Shown here piece by piece: positions 46,421 through 55,945 of a DNA stretch of 64,000 nucleotides. Position numbers and translations under genes: made by a program. How positions within the stretch are numbered: the stretch's first letter is position 1; each line of letters begins with the position of its first letter. The notes under the pieces are model-generated. The model was given only the letters and a program-made list of their open reading frames with translations. It ran no database searches and was not told where the DNA came from. This stretch comes from CAWBRY01 sp963791295 (lineage in GTDB: Bacteria; Bacteroidota; Bacteroidia; Chitinophagales; Chitinophagaceae), in contig CAWBRY010000001.1 in NCBI GenBank assembly GCA_963791295.1, positions 1,674,001-1,738,000 on the forward strand, read 5' to 3'.

Positions 46421-48865
46421 TTATTCAGCAGTCACTATATTTTTTGTTGCCTTTAATCCAGGTGAGCGAGCTTCCAGGGTGATCTGTCCGGCACCCGTTG
46501 GCTGAAGGATCACCAGGCATCGACCTCTAAAAGTAGTTCGCATGGGCTTTTTGAAGCTAGCCATATCTGAGGGGTTGGCATTTCCAACTCCTGCAATTAT
46601 GCCTGCTCCACTTACGATAAACTCCACCTGAATTTGAGCGTCGGGAACTATTTTATCATGTTCATCAACTACCTCCACCATCACATAAGCAAGGTCATTC
46701 TTATCAGCTTTAATGGTTGACCTGTCGACTTTCAATCGCATCGCTGCAGGTGGACCGGTAGTTGAAAGAGTAACGCTATCAGCCTCCTTGCCATTCTCCA
46801 CCCCAACGGCAGTTAATTTTCCGATTTGATACCCAACCTCAAATTTTGCAGTCATTAAATTACTATCTGCAATATTCTTTTCGCCAATAACTCTATCATT
46901 TAGTTTTAGCAGTACAACTTTATATCGCGAATAAACAGACACATCCATTTTTGTACCATCTTCAACTTTCCAGTTCCAACTTTGCTCTTCCTCAGGCCAA
47001 CCCCAATAGCTCACTTTCTCCTTACATCCGCGGGCAAGCGGCTTGTGGATTGCCAATTCAATATTACTTCTTCCCCAAATCACATCCCTGAAAAATGACT
47101 GGGGCTTTTTATTTCCAATCAAATCGATATCGCCGCAATTAGCGTTGAACCATGGCCAAGGCATTAGTTGTGTTTCTTTTTCATTTTCACATGACGTGTG
47201 GCCAATGCCCGACTCTCCCAGGTAATCCATCGCCGTCCATACAAAATCTCCGATAACATATGGATGCTTCTCTACCAATTGCCAGTTTTGCAAGGCATGG
47301 ATAGGAACGGATTCAGTACCCATCATGATCCTTTGCGGAAATTTTTGGTGATCGGGCTCATATTGCCACCATTGATAGTTATATCCACCTATATCCAATA
47401 ATTCAAAGGTAGGCGCAGTCGCCGCCCAGGGCCGGCCCGGATTGTCCCAAAATTCACATATTGCCATAGTTATTGGCCTCGATGGATCCAGTTCTTTGAC
47501 CCGAGCTTTTAATTCTTTTATGATAGCTAAGCCAGAAGTATCCGCCCTTTCCTGGATTTCATTACCCAAGCTCCAGAAGATCACCGAAGGATGGTTGCGA
47601 TCACGCATGACCATTGATGAAAGGTCAGCATAATGATGTTCATCAAAATACAGATGGTAATCGTCTGGGTTTTTTGGCTTCTGCCACATGTCAAACGCTT
47701 CATCAATAACCAACATGCCCAATCTATCACAGGTTTGAAGAAATTTTTCGGAGGGCGGATAGTGGCTGCTTCGTACTGCATTGAAGCCATAAGACTTTAG
47801 CAATTCTACTTTCTTTTCTTCGGCCCGGTCGATCGCAGCTGAACCAAGTATGCCATTGTCGTGGTGCACGCATCCGCCTTTTAATTTCATACCCATCCCA
47901 TTCAATTCAAATCCATTAGTTGCATCAAAACGGAGGGAGCGGATGCCAAATTCGTTCGAAACCATGTCTTCCATTTTACCTCCTGACTTTAGCGTCACCT
48001 CCGCAGTATATAAATATGGAGTGTCAGGAGACCAGAGGCGAGGGGAGGAAATGACGATATCCTGGGCGATCAGAGCGCTATCATTTGACTTAATATTAGA
48101 TGAACCTTCCGAACGGCCCACTTGCTCATTCTTATCATTGAGAAGTCGTATGGTGAGTTGACAATCAGCATCTTCGTTTTTCACATTGACAACGCGGGTG
48201 ACAATTTTCACTATTGCTTTTTGTCTCGATACCTCCGGAGTAGTGATATAAACACCCCATTGTTGCACATGCAATGGACTGGTTACCACTAGCTTTACGT
48301 GACGATATATGCCCGAACCACTATACCACCGGCTGTTCTGGCCCTTGTTCCTGACCCGAACGGCTATGGTGTTTTGCTGACCCGGAGCATGGCAGAACCT
48401 GGTTATGTCAAAAAAGAAAGAAGTGTAACCATGCTTATGTGCGCCGACAAAATTTCCGTTGATCCAAACATCCGTCTCCATATACACTCCTTCAAAGTAA
48501 ATGGACAACAACTTATTCCGGTCAGCAGAATCCAGAATAAAATGCCTCCGATACCAGGCTGTGCCACCGACAGCATGGGCATTGGAGCTTCCATTCATTG
48601 ATCCCCTGCTTTCCCTGGAGAATGGTCCTACAGTTTTACCCTCGACCTCAATGGGAAGATCTTCAATGCTCCAATCATGTGGCGTATCCAACACCCGCCA
48701 TCCTGAGTCATTGAACCCAGGTTGCTCCGCTCCATCAACACTATCCTTTGAAAAACGCCAGCCGGTATCGAAAGACTTTTCTCTACTCAGCACTTGCGAT
48801 GTTTCTTTGGAAGAGTTGCAATAGGCAAATAAATAAGCAACCAGTATGATCAAAGGCAATCGCAT
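46421..48865 (-). CDS. Glycoside hydrolase family 2, beta-galactosidase-like lipoprotein
   Basis: An 814-residue GH2 enzyme with a lipoprotein signal (LVAYLFAYC). Domains in order: sugar-binding jelly roll (30-190; WYSGSGIYRHVKLV), Ig-like domain (195-300), TIM barrel (305-600), DUF4982-like and Ig-like C-terminal domains. The acid/base Glu is in WSLGNEIQER, the nucleophile Glu in MMGTESVPI. VHHDNGILGSA and VRSSHYPPS are conserved barrel motifs. It would cleave a terminal beta-galactoside or related linkage in the periplasm or on the surface. Intact, and paralogous to the next gene upstream. Confidence 0.93.
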   Translation of the reverse strand: MRLPLIILVAYLFAYCNSSKETSQVLSREKSFDTGWRFSKDSVDGAEQPGFNDSGWRVLDTPHDWSIEDLPIEVEGKTVGPFSRESRGSMNGSSNAHAVGGTAWYRRHFILDSADRNKLLSIYFEGVYMETDVWINGNFVGAHKHGYTSFFFDITRFCHAPGQQNTIAVRVRNKGQNSRWYSGSGIYRHVKLVVTSPLHVQQWGVYITTPEVSRQKAIVKIVTRVVNVKNEDADCQLTIRLLNDKNEQVGRSEGSSNIKSNDSALIAQDIVISSPRLWSPDTPYLYTAEVTLKSGGKMEDMVSNEFGIRSLRFDATNGFELNGMGMKLKGGCVHHDNGILGSAAIDRAEEKKVELLKSYGFNAVRSSHYPPSEKFLQTCDRLGMLVIDEAFDMWQKPKNPDDYHLYFDEHHYADLSSMVMRDRNHPSVIFWSLGNEIQERADTSGLAIIKELKARVKELDPSRPITMAICEFWDNPGRPWAATAPTFELLDIGGYNYQWWQYEPDHQKFPQRIMMGTESVPIHALQNWQLVEKHPYVIGDFVWTAMDYLGESGIGHTSCENEKETQLMPWPWFNANCGDIDLIGNKKPQSFFRDVIWGRSNIELAIHKPLARGCKEKVSYWGWPEEEQSWNWKVEDGTKMDVSVYSRYKVVLLKLNDRVIGEKNIADSNLMTAKFEVGYQIGKLTAVGVENGKEADSVTLSTTGPPAAMRLKVDRSTIKADKNDLAYVMVEVVDEHDKIVPDAQIQVEFIVSGAGIIAGVGNANPSDMASFKKPMRTTFRGRCLVILQPTGAGQITLEARSPGLKATKNIVTAE

Positions 48866-48898
48866 TCGGCGTGGTTTAATTCAAATAGAATTCACCTG

Positions 48899-50740
48899 CT
48901 ATTTAGAAGTGGCCATAATTAATTTAGTTGATGGCAAACCTTGTGAAGATGCTGTCAAAGTAATTTTAGGGCTCTTGCCATCCGATTTGACGATCACCAA
49001 ACACCTTCCCAGCCATGCCTTTCGCTGCGGCCGTTCATAACTTTCCAGGCTTATAGGGTTCGCGTTTCCGACTGCAACAATTTTGCCGCCATCGATATTG
49101 AAATTAATCAAATTCTCTGCCTTCGGGTTTCGAATGCCTTGTTGGTCGGTCAGCTCAACAGTGACATAAGAAAGGTCCTGCCCGTCGGCAGTGATCGTCG
49201 AGCGGTCAGCTGATAATTTTATTCCCGAAACTTTCCCGGCAGTTTGCAGTTGCGCTGTGGCCACCGTTTTCCCGCCGGCATAGCCGACAACTTTAAGCAG
49301 GCCGGATTGATAGGGGACTTGCCACGTTGCCATGTACTCGCTTTGACGATTCGTAGACTTCTTTCCCAAAGATTTGTTATTGAGAAATAATTCGACCTCC
49401 TCGCAAGATGAATACGCAGATATGTCTATGGATTTGTTTTCATATCCTGGCCAATTCCAATCCGCAACGGCATCATGCCATTCCCATTTACTCCAGGATT
49501 GTTTATTGGGATTTAATGGAAACGACGGTTTAGGTGGTTTTACAAAAAGCGACAGTTGATTCTCCTTCCATAACGCTTCGCGATAATAGGATTGCGGGCG
49601 CTTCCAGCCACATATATCGATATCTCCGCAATAGGCGAGGTTCCATGGATAGAAACTGGATTCCTGCCAGTAGCCTCTCCAGCCAATACTGGCTTCACCA
49701 ATATAGTCGAATGCCGTCCAAATGAAATCACCGATTACCCATGGATGGTCGACAACACCCATCCACGCACTAAACGTTTCTAGTGCATACGATTCGGTCC
49801 CAACCATCACCCGATTCGGGACTCGTTCATGATCCTGGGCATACAAACTCTGTTGATTGTGATCTCCACCCGCGGCATAATTATAACCGCACACATCCAG
49901 TGTTGCGAAAAAACTGTCTTTTTGGGGACGGAGATTGTTGACAGCAGCAGTAACGGGTCGCGTGGGTTCTATTTTCCGAATATGGTTTGCCAACATTTTT
50001 GCAACTTCAATTATTTTGGGATTTTCCATATCCCTGATCTCATTTCCAATACTCCACAATATGACGGAAGGATGGTTTCGATCACGCATGACCATACTTT
50101 CAATATCCCGTTGCCACCAATCATTAAAATATAAGTGATAATCATGCGGATTGTTTTCCAATCGCCACATATCAAAGGCTTCATCCATCACCAGCATACC
50201 GAGGCGATCACAGGCATCAAGGAATGCAGGAGATGGCGGATTGTGGGAGCAGCGAATGGCATTATAACCACTTTTCTTTAATATTTCGACTCTTCGTTCC
50301 TCAGCTCTGTCATAAGCTTTAGAACCGAGAGGTCCGTTGTCGTGGTGTACACAACCTCCTCTCAACTTAACTGATTTTCCATTCAACATAAATCCATTGG
50401 TCACATCGAAAGAGATCGTGCGGATCCCAAATTTTGAACTAGTCTTATCCTTCAGCTGATCGCCGAGATATATCTCTTGAATCGCGGTATATAATGCAGG
50501 TGAATCAGTAGACCACAATTGGGGCGAAGCAACTGCAACCTCCTGGGAGATTTCAAAACTATTATTCGCATCGATAGCTTGAGTTGATTCAATCTTTGCA
50601 ACTTCCTCATTTTTGGTGTTCACGATGCGAGTCAGCAATTTTGCCGATGCAGTGGCGGTCGTTTCATTTTTAATGGTCGTCTTAATGGCCAGCTTTGCCG
50701 ATGTTGAACTTACATCATGGCTGGTTAAATAGGCCCCCAT
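48899..50740 (-). CDS. Glycoside hydrolase family 2, main part of a frameshifted gene
   Basis: Holds the Ig-like domain, TIM barrel and C-terminal domains of a second GH2 enzyme. Acid/base Glu in WSIGNEIRDM, nucleophile Glu in MVGTESYAL; VHHDNGPLGSKAYDRAEER and IRCSHNPPSPAFLDACDRLG are barrel motifs. The frame opens at MGAYLTSHDV, which is not a natural start: adding one G to the GGGGG run near 50735 joins it to HIAPWG of the upstream piece, giving about 800 residues. The break is therefore a one-base homopolymer deletion. 33 bases separate its stop from the next GH2 start, so the two form a tandem pair. Confidence 0.9.
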   Translation of the reverse strand: MGAYLTSHDVSSTSAKLAIKTTIKNETTATASAKLLTRIVNTKNEEVAKIESTQAIDANNSFEISQEVAVASPQLWSTDSPALYTAIQEIYLGDQLKDKTSSKFGIRTISFDVTNGFMLNGKSVKLRGGCVHHDNGPLGSKAYDRAEERRVEILKKSGYNAIRCSHNPPSPAFLDACDRLGMLVMDEAFDMWRLENNPHDYHLYFNDWWQRDIESMVMRDRNHPSVILWSIGNEIRDMENPKIIEVAKMLANHIRKIEPTRPVTAAVNNLRPQKDSFFATLDVCGYNYAAGGDHNQQSLYAQDHERVPNRVMVGTESYALETFSAWMGVVDHPWVIGDFIWTAFDYIGEASIGWRGYWQESSFYPWNLAYCGDIDICGWKRPQSYYREALWKENQLSLFVKPPKPSFPLNPNKQSWSKWEWHDAVADWNWPGYENKSIDISAYSSCEEVELFLNNKSLGKKSTNRQSEYMATWQVPYQSGLLKVVGYAGGKTVATAQLQTAGKVSGIKLSADRSTITADGQDLSYVTVELTDQQGIRNPKAENLINFNIDGGKIVAVGNANPISLESYERPQRKAWLGRCLVIVKSDGKSPKITLTASSQGLPSTKLIMATSK

Positions 50741-51294
50741 GGCGCTATGTGCACAGCATCAACGATACGCAACCACACATGCCGATAGATGCCGGAACCG
50801 GAGTACCAACGACTATTTTGACCTTCATTCTTTACCAGCACAGCGACCAAATTCTTCTGATCCATCTTTACTTTATCCGTGATATCAAACCAGAAGCTAG
50901 TATAACCATAAGGATGGTTCCCAACCAGGGTGCCATTAACCCAGATATCCGCATTCATATAAATGCCATCGAATTGAATATAGATCTGCTTATTTTTTGC
51001 GTCGGCCGGTAATGCAAATGTCTTGCGATACCAGGACGTTCCTCCCACTGTAAAACCAGTGCTGACCTGGCCCACGGCATTTGGATCAAATGGTGATTGA
51101 GTTCCGGGAAGGTCTTCTATGCTCCAATCGTGCGGAAGGTCGAGCTTTCTCCATTTTGAATCATCGAATTCAGGCATCTCGGCCCGTTGCGCTCCTCCAC
51201 GATGGAAGCGCCAGTCGTTGTCAAATAAAATAGGTTGTCCTACTACGGTCTTAGCAAGGAAAATTATGGTGCCAATCAAGAAGTGTTTGATCAT
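50725..51294 (-). CDS. Glycoside hydrolase family 2, N-terminal part of the same gene
   Basis: Signal peptide (FLIGTIIFLAKTVVGQ) and the sugar-binding jelly-roll domain: PHDWSIEDLPG, GGTSWYRKTFALP, DIWVNGTLVGNHPYGYTSF, WYSGSGIYRHVWL. It belongs with 48899-50740. A TAAGTTTG at 51330-51337 on the minus strand, 36 bases upstream of the start, matches the -7 element TAnnTTTG; I could not find a good -33 partner at the usual distance. The divergent beta-helix gene begins at about 51466. Confidence 0.88.
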   Translation of the reverse strand: MIKHFLIGTIIFLAKTVVGQPILFDNDWRFHRGGAQRAEMPEFDDSKWRKLDLPHDWSIEDLPGTQSPFDPNAVGQVSTGFTVGGTSWYRKTFALPADAKNKQIYIQFDGIYMNADIWVNGTLVGNHPYGYTSFWFDITDKVKMDQKNLVAVLVKNEGQNSRWYSGSGIYRHVWLRIVDAVHIAPWGPI

Positions 51295-51465
51295 GGAGGA
51301 TTTGTTCTGGTTGATGAAAATGCGTTTTTCAAACTTACTTTTAATATGATGGAAGGAAGATGGACTATCTTTTTAAAAGAATAGACTATTCGACTGTAAC
51401 GCTGATCTGTCCTCATTCTTTGTATTAATTACTTAACTTGTTTTCACTGATCAATGATAACTTCC

Positions 51466-53007
51466 ATGAAAAAAAGGGGATGGGTTTTATTGTGCCTTTT
51501 TCTGCTTCATTTCTTCGCGACTGCCTTTGGAGCAGGCCAAAGTTATTACCTGGATAATATGAATGGCGATGATGCAAATGATGGGCGAACTACGAAAACC
51601 GCGTGGCGTTCATTGGATAAATTGAACAACATGAAATTCGAACCCGATGATCATCTTTATTTGAAAAGAGATCAGTCATTCGAAGGGCTGTTGTTCCTAA
51701 AAGGTTCAGGCAAAGCGGGCCATTCCATCAAACTTAGTTCCTACGGTTTTGGTAAAAGGCCCGTCATTGTAGCCGGGAAAAATGATTTTGCAATAAAGTT
51801 GTTGGATAGTGGTTATTGGGAAATTGAAGATGTTGAAACGAGTGGCGGGCGCCTAGCTGGCATTTTTATTGGATGTACTACTCATGACCTGGTGATGCAG
51901 CACTTGAGAATTAATAATTGCTATGTCCATGATATCGGCGACACTACCAAGCTGTCCTGGGATTATTCAAAGTCCACCGGAGGAATTATTATTGTAAACG
52001 GCACCTTTGACGCCAGGGGCAATCCCGTCGATTTTAATTCTAGTTTTAATGACGTCGTCATAGAGGATTGCATAGTTCGATATAACCACAACTGGACCTG
52101 TATCAGCGTCAGTTCTGGTAAGGTGCAGGGAAAGAGCGGCGCCGCAAACTACATCCGCAATAGTACAGCAGCATATTCCGCTGCTGATGGCATCCGGATG
52201 AACGGCGTAAGAAAAAGCTTTATAGAATATTGTGTGATGTATAGAAATGGTGCCTGGCCTAACTTTCCGGGCAGGAACCTTGGGGGGCTCGGTGCCTGGT
52301 TCTTCGATGCCGAGGATTGTACCATTCAATTTTGTGAAGCCTCGCACGTCCAGGCCGCAACAACAGATGGCGGGGCATTCGACATTGATTATTGGCAAAA
52401 AAACAGCACCGTTCAATATTGTTATGGGCATGACTGTTCGGGATATGGAGTTTCGGTGTTCGGCGCCGACGCAAGTTTTCCGACACTCAATTCAACAGTG
52501 CGATATAACGTATTCTCGAACAATGGAAGAGATAGCGCATTTGCTTTCCAGGGCGATTTTTTTGTTTTCACATGGAATGGGGGTCTGTTGAATGGGGTGA
52601 AAATACACGACAACGTGAGTTACTGGAATCCCGCTTCGAATGCGCCTGCATTGAAATATGACGCCGACTTTGCAGGCAAACTTCCAATTATTTTTAAGAA
52701 CAACAGCATTTACTCCAAACATGAATGGCTCGTTTCCCTCAATAACAATTTAATTAAGTGTGATAGTAATCACTATTGGACAACAAACGGCAAACCTCTA
52801 TGGAGCTTTATGCAGGAAAACTGTTCCTTATCCGAATGGCAGAAGAATTCAGGACAGGATATGCACAGCAGATTTATAGATAAACCATTGCGCCTTCCTT
52901 CCCAATATAAGGCCCAATTGAAGAATAAACCATTTCGGAAGAATATAGGCAATTCATTAAGCGGTGAAGTCATCACCTGGATGAGTACAAAGGTGCTCTT
53001 GTGCTGA
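51466..53007 (+). CDS. Right-handed parallel beta-helix protein
   Basis: A secreted protein with signal peptide (LLCLFLLHFFATAFG). The N-terminal motif YYLDNMNGDDANDGRTTKTA and WRSLDKLNN is typical of pectate-lyase-like beta-helix proteins that begin with a DUF1565-like cap. Repeated coils follow (VIEDCIVRYNHNWTC, SFIEYCVMYRNGAWP, STVQYCYGHDCSGYGV). No catalytic triad of a known lyase can be assigned. The last seven codons (TKVLLC) come from a frameshift: restoring one A in the AAAGG run near 52990 carries the frame on through KGALVLICFIRTED into the thioredoxin-like frame at 53001. I prefer the Met at 51466 to 51454. Confidence 0.85.
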   Translation: MKKRGWVLLCLFLLHFFATAFGAGQSYYLDNMNGDDANDGRTTKTAWRSLDKLNNMKFEPDDHLYLKRDQSFEGLLFLKGSGKAGHSIKLSSYGFGKRPVIVAGKNDFAIKLLDSGYWEIEDVETSGGRLAGIFIGCTTHDLVMQHLRINNCYVHDIGDTTKLSWDYSKSTGGIIIVNGTFDARGNPVDFNSSFNDVVIEDCIVRYNHNWTCISVSSGKVQGKSGAANYIRNSTAAYSAADGIRMNGVRKSFIEYCVMYRNGAWPNFPGRNLGGLGAWFFDAEDCTIQFCEASHVQAATTDGGAFDIDYWQKNSTVQYCYGHDCSGYGVSVFGADASFPTLNSTVRYNVFSNNGRDSAFAFQGDFFVFTWNGGLLNGVKIHDNVSYWNPASNAPALKYDADFAGKLPIIFKNNSIYSKHEWLVSLNNNLIKCDSNHYWTTNGKPLWSFMQENCSLSEWQKNSGQDMHSRFIDKPLRLPSQYKAQLKNKPFRKNIGNSLSGEVITWMSTKVLLC

Positions 53008-53372
53008 TCTGTTTCATTCGGACAGAGGATTACAAGCGACCAGCAAATGCACCATTCACTCCTTCCCAGATTACATTCCTGAAAAGTATGGAGCGTCAAT
53101 ACAGCAAAAATTTAAAAATAATCCTGGTGAATGAGCCTTCCACATCGGGTGAGAATGTTTCCAGCGAGAGTTATTTGAATTTCATCAATGACCATGAACT
53201 GAATGAAATCCCATTCATTGTTGATAAAGATTCTAAACTTGCTGCAAAATATGGAGTAGTGGCACTGCCCACAACACTGTTAATCACAGATGGAAAGCTT
53301 CTTCGTAAATGGGAAAATTTAGCCCTGCCCGGAGAGTTGGCTATGGCTATAGAAGAACGGCTATCAAAATGA
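53001..53372 (+). CDS. Thioredoxin-like domain, probably the C terminus of the beta-helix protein
   Basis: About 125 residues with a thioredoxin fold: first strand LVLICFIRTED, helix TFLKSMERQYS, strand LKIILVNEP, then a helix and PFIVDKDSKLAAKYGVVALP with the cis-Pro loop ALPTTLLI and a final DGKLLRKW hairpin. The CxxC active site is absent (RTEDYKRP stands there), so redox catalysis is unlikely. The frame has no good start of its own. With the indel at about 52990 corrected it is continuous with the beta-helix protein, giving about 635 residues. The deacetylase gene starts 23 bases later. Confidence 0.75.
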   Translation: MLICFIRTEDYKRPANAPFTPSQITFLKSMERQYSKNLKIILVNEPSTSGENVSSESYLNFINDHELNEIPFIVDKDSKLAAKYGVVALPTTLLITDGKLLRKWENLALPGELAMAIEERLSK

Positions 53373-53394
53373 TCATTTTAATTAAACAATATTT

Positions 53395-54188
53395 ATGGTA
53401 ACCTATAGTCGTCGTAGAGTATTGAAGGCCCTCGGTATCGGCACCGCAGCTGTCATTGCTTCGCCGGAAACAATCTTCGCACAAGCCTCTAATAGTGAAA
53501 AGAAACACTATATCACTCTCAGCTTCGATGATGGATTTAAGAAGTCGAGCATGCTTACTGCCGAGATCTTTGAGAAGCATAAATTATCGGCTTGTATTAA
53601 CGTTATCGCGACGGCACATCAACCCGATTTTGTTTTGCCCAATGAGTATCATCGATGGCCTGTTGGAGATTTTGCCCTATGGAACGAGCTAAAGGTCAGG
53701 GGGCATGAGATCATGATGCATGGATACAAGCATGCTAATAAAAGTGAATTGCCTTTCGAAACGGCAAAGGACCTAATCCTTCGTTACATTGATTATTTTA
53801 ATAAGGAATTAAAAGGCTTTGACGTGTCTAAATCAGTTTTCAACTTTCCGTTCAATGCATCTACACCGCAATTAGAGGAATGGTTGCCAACAAAAGTGAT
53901 GGCCTTTAGGACCGGTGGGCCTCCGATAAATCGACTTCCGCATAAAGGCCGGTAAAACTGACTTGTACTTCTCACGGCCCAGACAGTAGCGAAGCTCATC
54001 TTGATGGAGAAATCGAAAAGTTATTGGCGCAACCTTCCGGTTGGCTTGTTTACAATCTGCATGGATTGGATGACGAAGGCTGGGGACCGATCGGAGCGGG
54101 CTACCTGGACAAGTTGCTCGGGCGACTTACAGCTATCGAGACTGTCAAGGTCATCCCTGCCGGTATGGCACTATTAGGTGAGTGGTGA
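53395..54188 (+). pseudogene. Polysaccharide deacetylase (NodB homology), one frameshift
   Basis: An exported carbohydrate esterase 4-like protein of about 264 residues. The N terminus SRRRVLKALGIG is a twin-arginine signal. The NodB core shows SFDDGFKKS with the catalytic and metal Asp, and HGYKHAN with metal His residues. The first frame ends at 53955; a change near 53945 leads into VKLTCTSHGPDSSEAH and NLHGLDDEGWGPIG, which carries the C-terminal motif, and ends at TGA 54186-54188. That TGA is supplied by the heptanucleotide array that begins at 54179. It would remove acetyl groups from a glycan handled by the locus. Confidence 0.85.
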
Positions 54189-54288
54189 GTAGTGAGTGGT
54201 GAATGGTAACTAAGAAGTGAGAAGTAAGAAATAAGATGTATGTTCTTTTGAATATAACTACAACTCACCACTCACTACTCACCACTCA
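54179..54288. repeat. Heptanucleotide arrays forming a perfect 24-base inverted repeat
   Basis: 54179-54202 reads as TGAGTGG-type 7-base units and 54265-54288 is its exact reverse complement, with 62 bases between. The element lies between the convergent deacetylase and SusD genes. It contains the deacetylase stop codon. A hairpin of 24 pairs could end transcription on both strands, although there is no T tract. Confidence 0.85.
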
Positions 54289-54300
54289 TATCTACTTAAC

Positions 54301-55927
54301 CTAGTAATTTGGATTTTGGACCAATTTAGTATTCTTATCAAGCGCCTCCTGTGGAATGGGGAACAGATAATTTTTAGAAGCAGTGAATTTTCTATCGCCA
54401 CCAGCTGCAGGAACGACAGTATATGTTAGTGTGCCGCCAACATCTTCAATCAACATTCCGTGCAATGGATTATTTAAGTTCACTTCTGCTATCCGCCAGC
54501 GGATCAGGTCCCAAAAGCGTTTGTCCTCAAAAGCGAGTTCCACGCGCCGTTCTCTTCTTATCGCAGTGCGCATATCCGCCTGCGATAGTCCGGTAGGCAG
54601 TCCACTCAATCCGCCTCTCGCTCTTACCTCGTCGACAGCATCATAGACAGTCTGGTCAGGACCGGTAGCCTCGTTTTGCGCTTCCGCATAACTCAGTAAG
54701 ACTTCTGCATAACGGAAGAAGGTATAGTTTTGATAACTTGATTGTGCACCATAATTTGAACTGATATCAACGGTAGGATCGATTCTTTTTTTAGTGAAGT
54801 ATCCTGTAACCGTGCTCGTGAACCCGGATTGATCAATTGGATCGGTACCGCCTACCCGCGTAGTAATAATGGGAAAGCCGGGCTTGTATAAAGATCCATC
54901 ATATACAATGGTCTCATAAAAGCGTGGTTCACGGTCAGTATAAGGATCAGTCGGATCATATCCTGACGTCGGATCAGAAATTACTTTTCCATTGGCCATT
55001 GCGTAATCATCAATCGATTCCTGGGTGGGGTTCAACATTCCCCATCCTGCCAGGCTGGCGGAGCCGGCCATGTATCGAACTTACTGCCCAGGCCGACTGT
55101 ATATTGGCGGGCCCAGATGGATTCTTTATTGTTGTTGGCCAGGAAATAACCTGAATAACTGGGAAATAATTCATAGAAGCCCAACTGTATCACCTCGCGA
55201 TTAGTGGCTGCAGACTCAGCGTACCTGCCTCCAAATAATTCGCACCATCCTTTTAGAGTTAAGGCCGCGCCTTTGGTTGCCCTGCCCGCATCATTGTCCA
55301 GAGGCAGATCTGCGGCGGCAGCAGCCAATTCTGTTCTTAAAAATTCAAGCGTTTCGTCAGAAGTATTTCTGGGTCTGAATATGTCATCACCCATGACCGA
55401 TTTGTTCAAAATTTCGGTAATGATAGGTACACCGCCATAAGTGATCCATAAATTCTGATAGAAACAGGCGCGGAGGAATCTTGCTTCACCAATCCTTTTC
55501 TTTTTATACTCATCGGTAAGACTCATTAGAGGCCTGGACGTTATTGATAAAAACATTGCATTTTCTAATGTTGTCATAATTACCAAAGCCGCCATAGCTC
55601 CAGAAGTAGCATAGGAGCGAAGTAATCATCGAAAATAAATGAAGATGCATTGTAGTTGGCCTGCTCGATATACCTCGATGCAAAATAAGGGCTTGGGCGA
55701 ATGGGATTATCCGAGAAATTTTCAATGGATCCCACCGTTCATTACCGTCGTATGTCCTTGCATAAATGTCATTCAGGAATAGGTCGGCATTACCGGGCTG
55801 CCCGGACTGTCGCATCACTTACCCGATCTGTCGGAACAACATCCAGGTCTTTGTCCTTGAAACACGAAACAATGAGCAATGGTATGGTTGCAATAACCAA
55901 ATAGCTCTTAATGATTTTTATTTTCAT
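54301..55927 (-). pseudogene. RagB/SusD family outer-membrane lipoprotein, frameshifted
   Basis: A surface glycan-binding partner of SusC, about 540 residues. ATG at 55927 opens MKIKIIKSYLVIATIPLLIV and a lipobox ending in SC, absent from shorter frames. The pieces are 55510-55818, 55032-55595 and 54301-55071, with breaks near 55800, 55560 and 55050. SusD features: EARFLRACFYQNLWITYGGV, KGAALTLKGWCELFGG, YAEVLLSYAEAQNEA, RRERRVELAFEDKRFWDLIR, and the final FPIPQEALDKN...QNPNY. It begins 19 bases after the SusC stop, as usual for the pair. Confidence 0.9.
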
Positions 55928-55945
55928 GGTAATAAAATTTCACAT

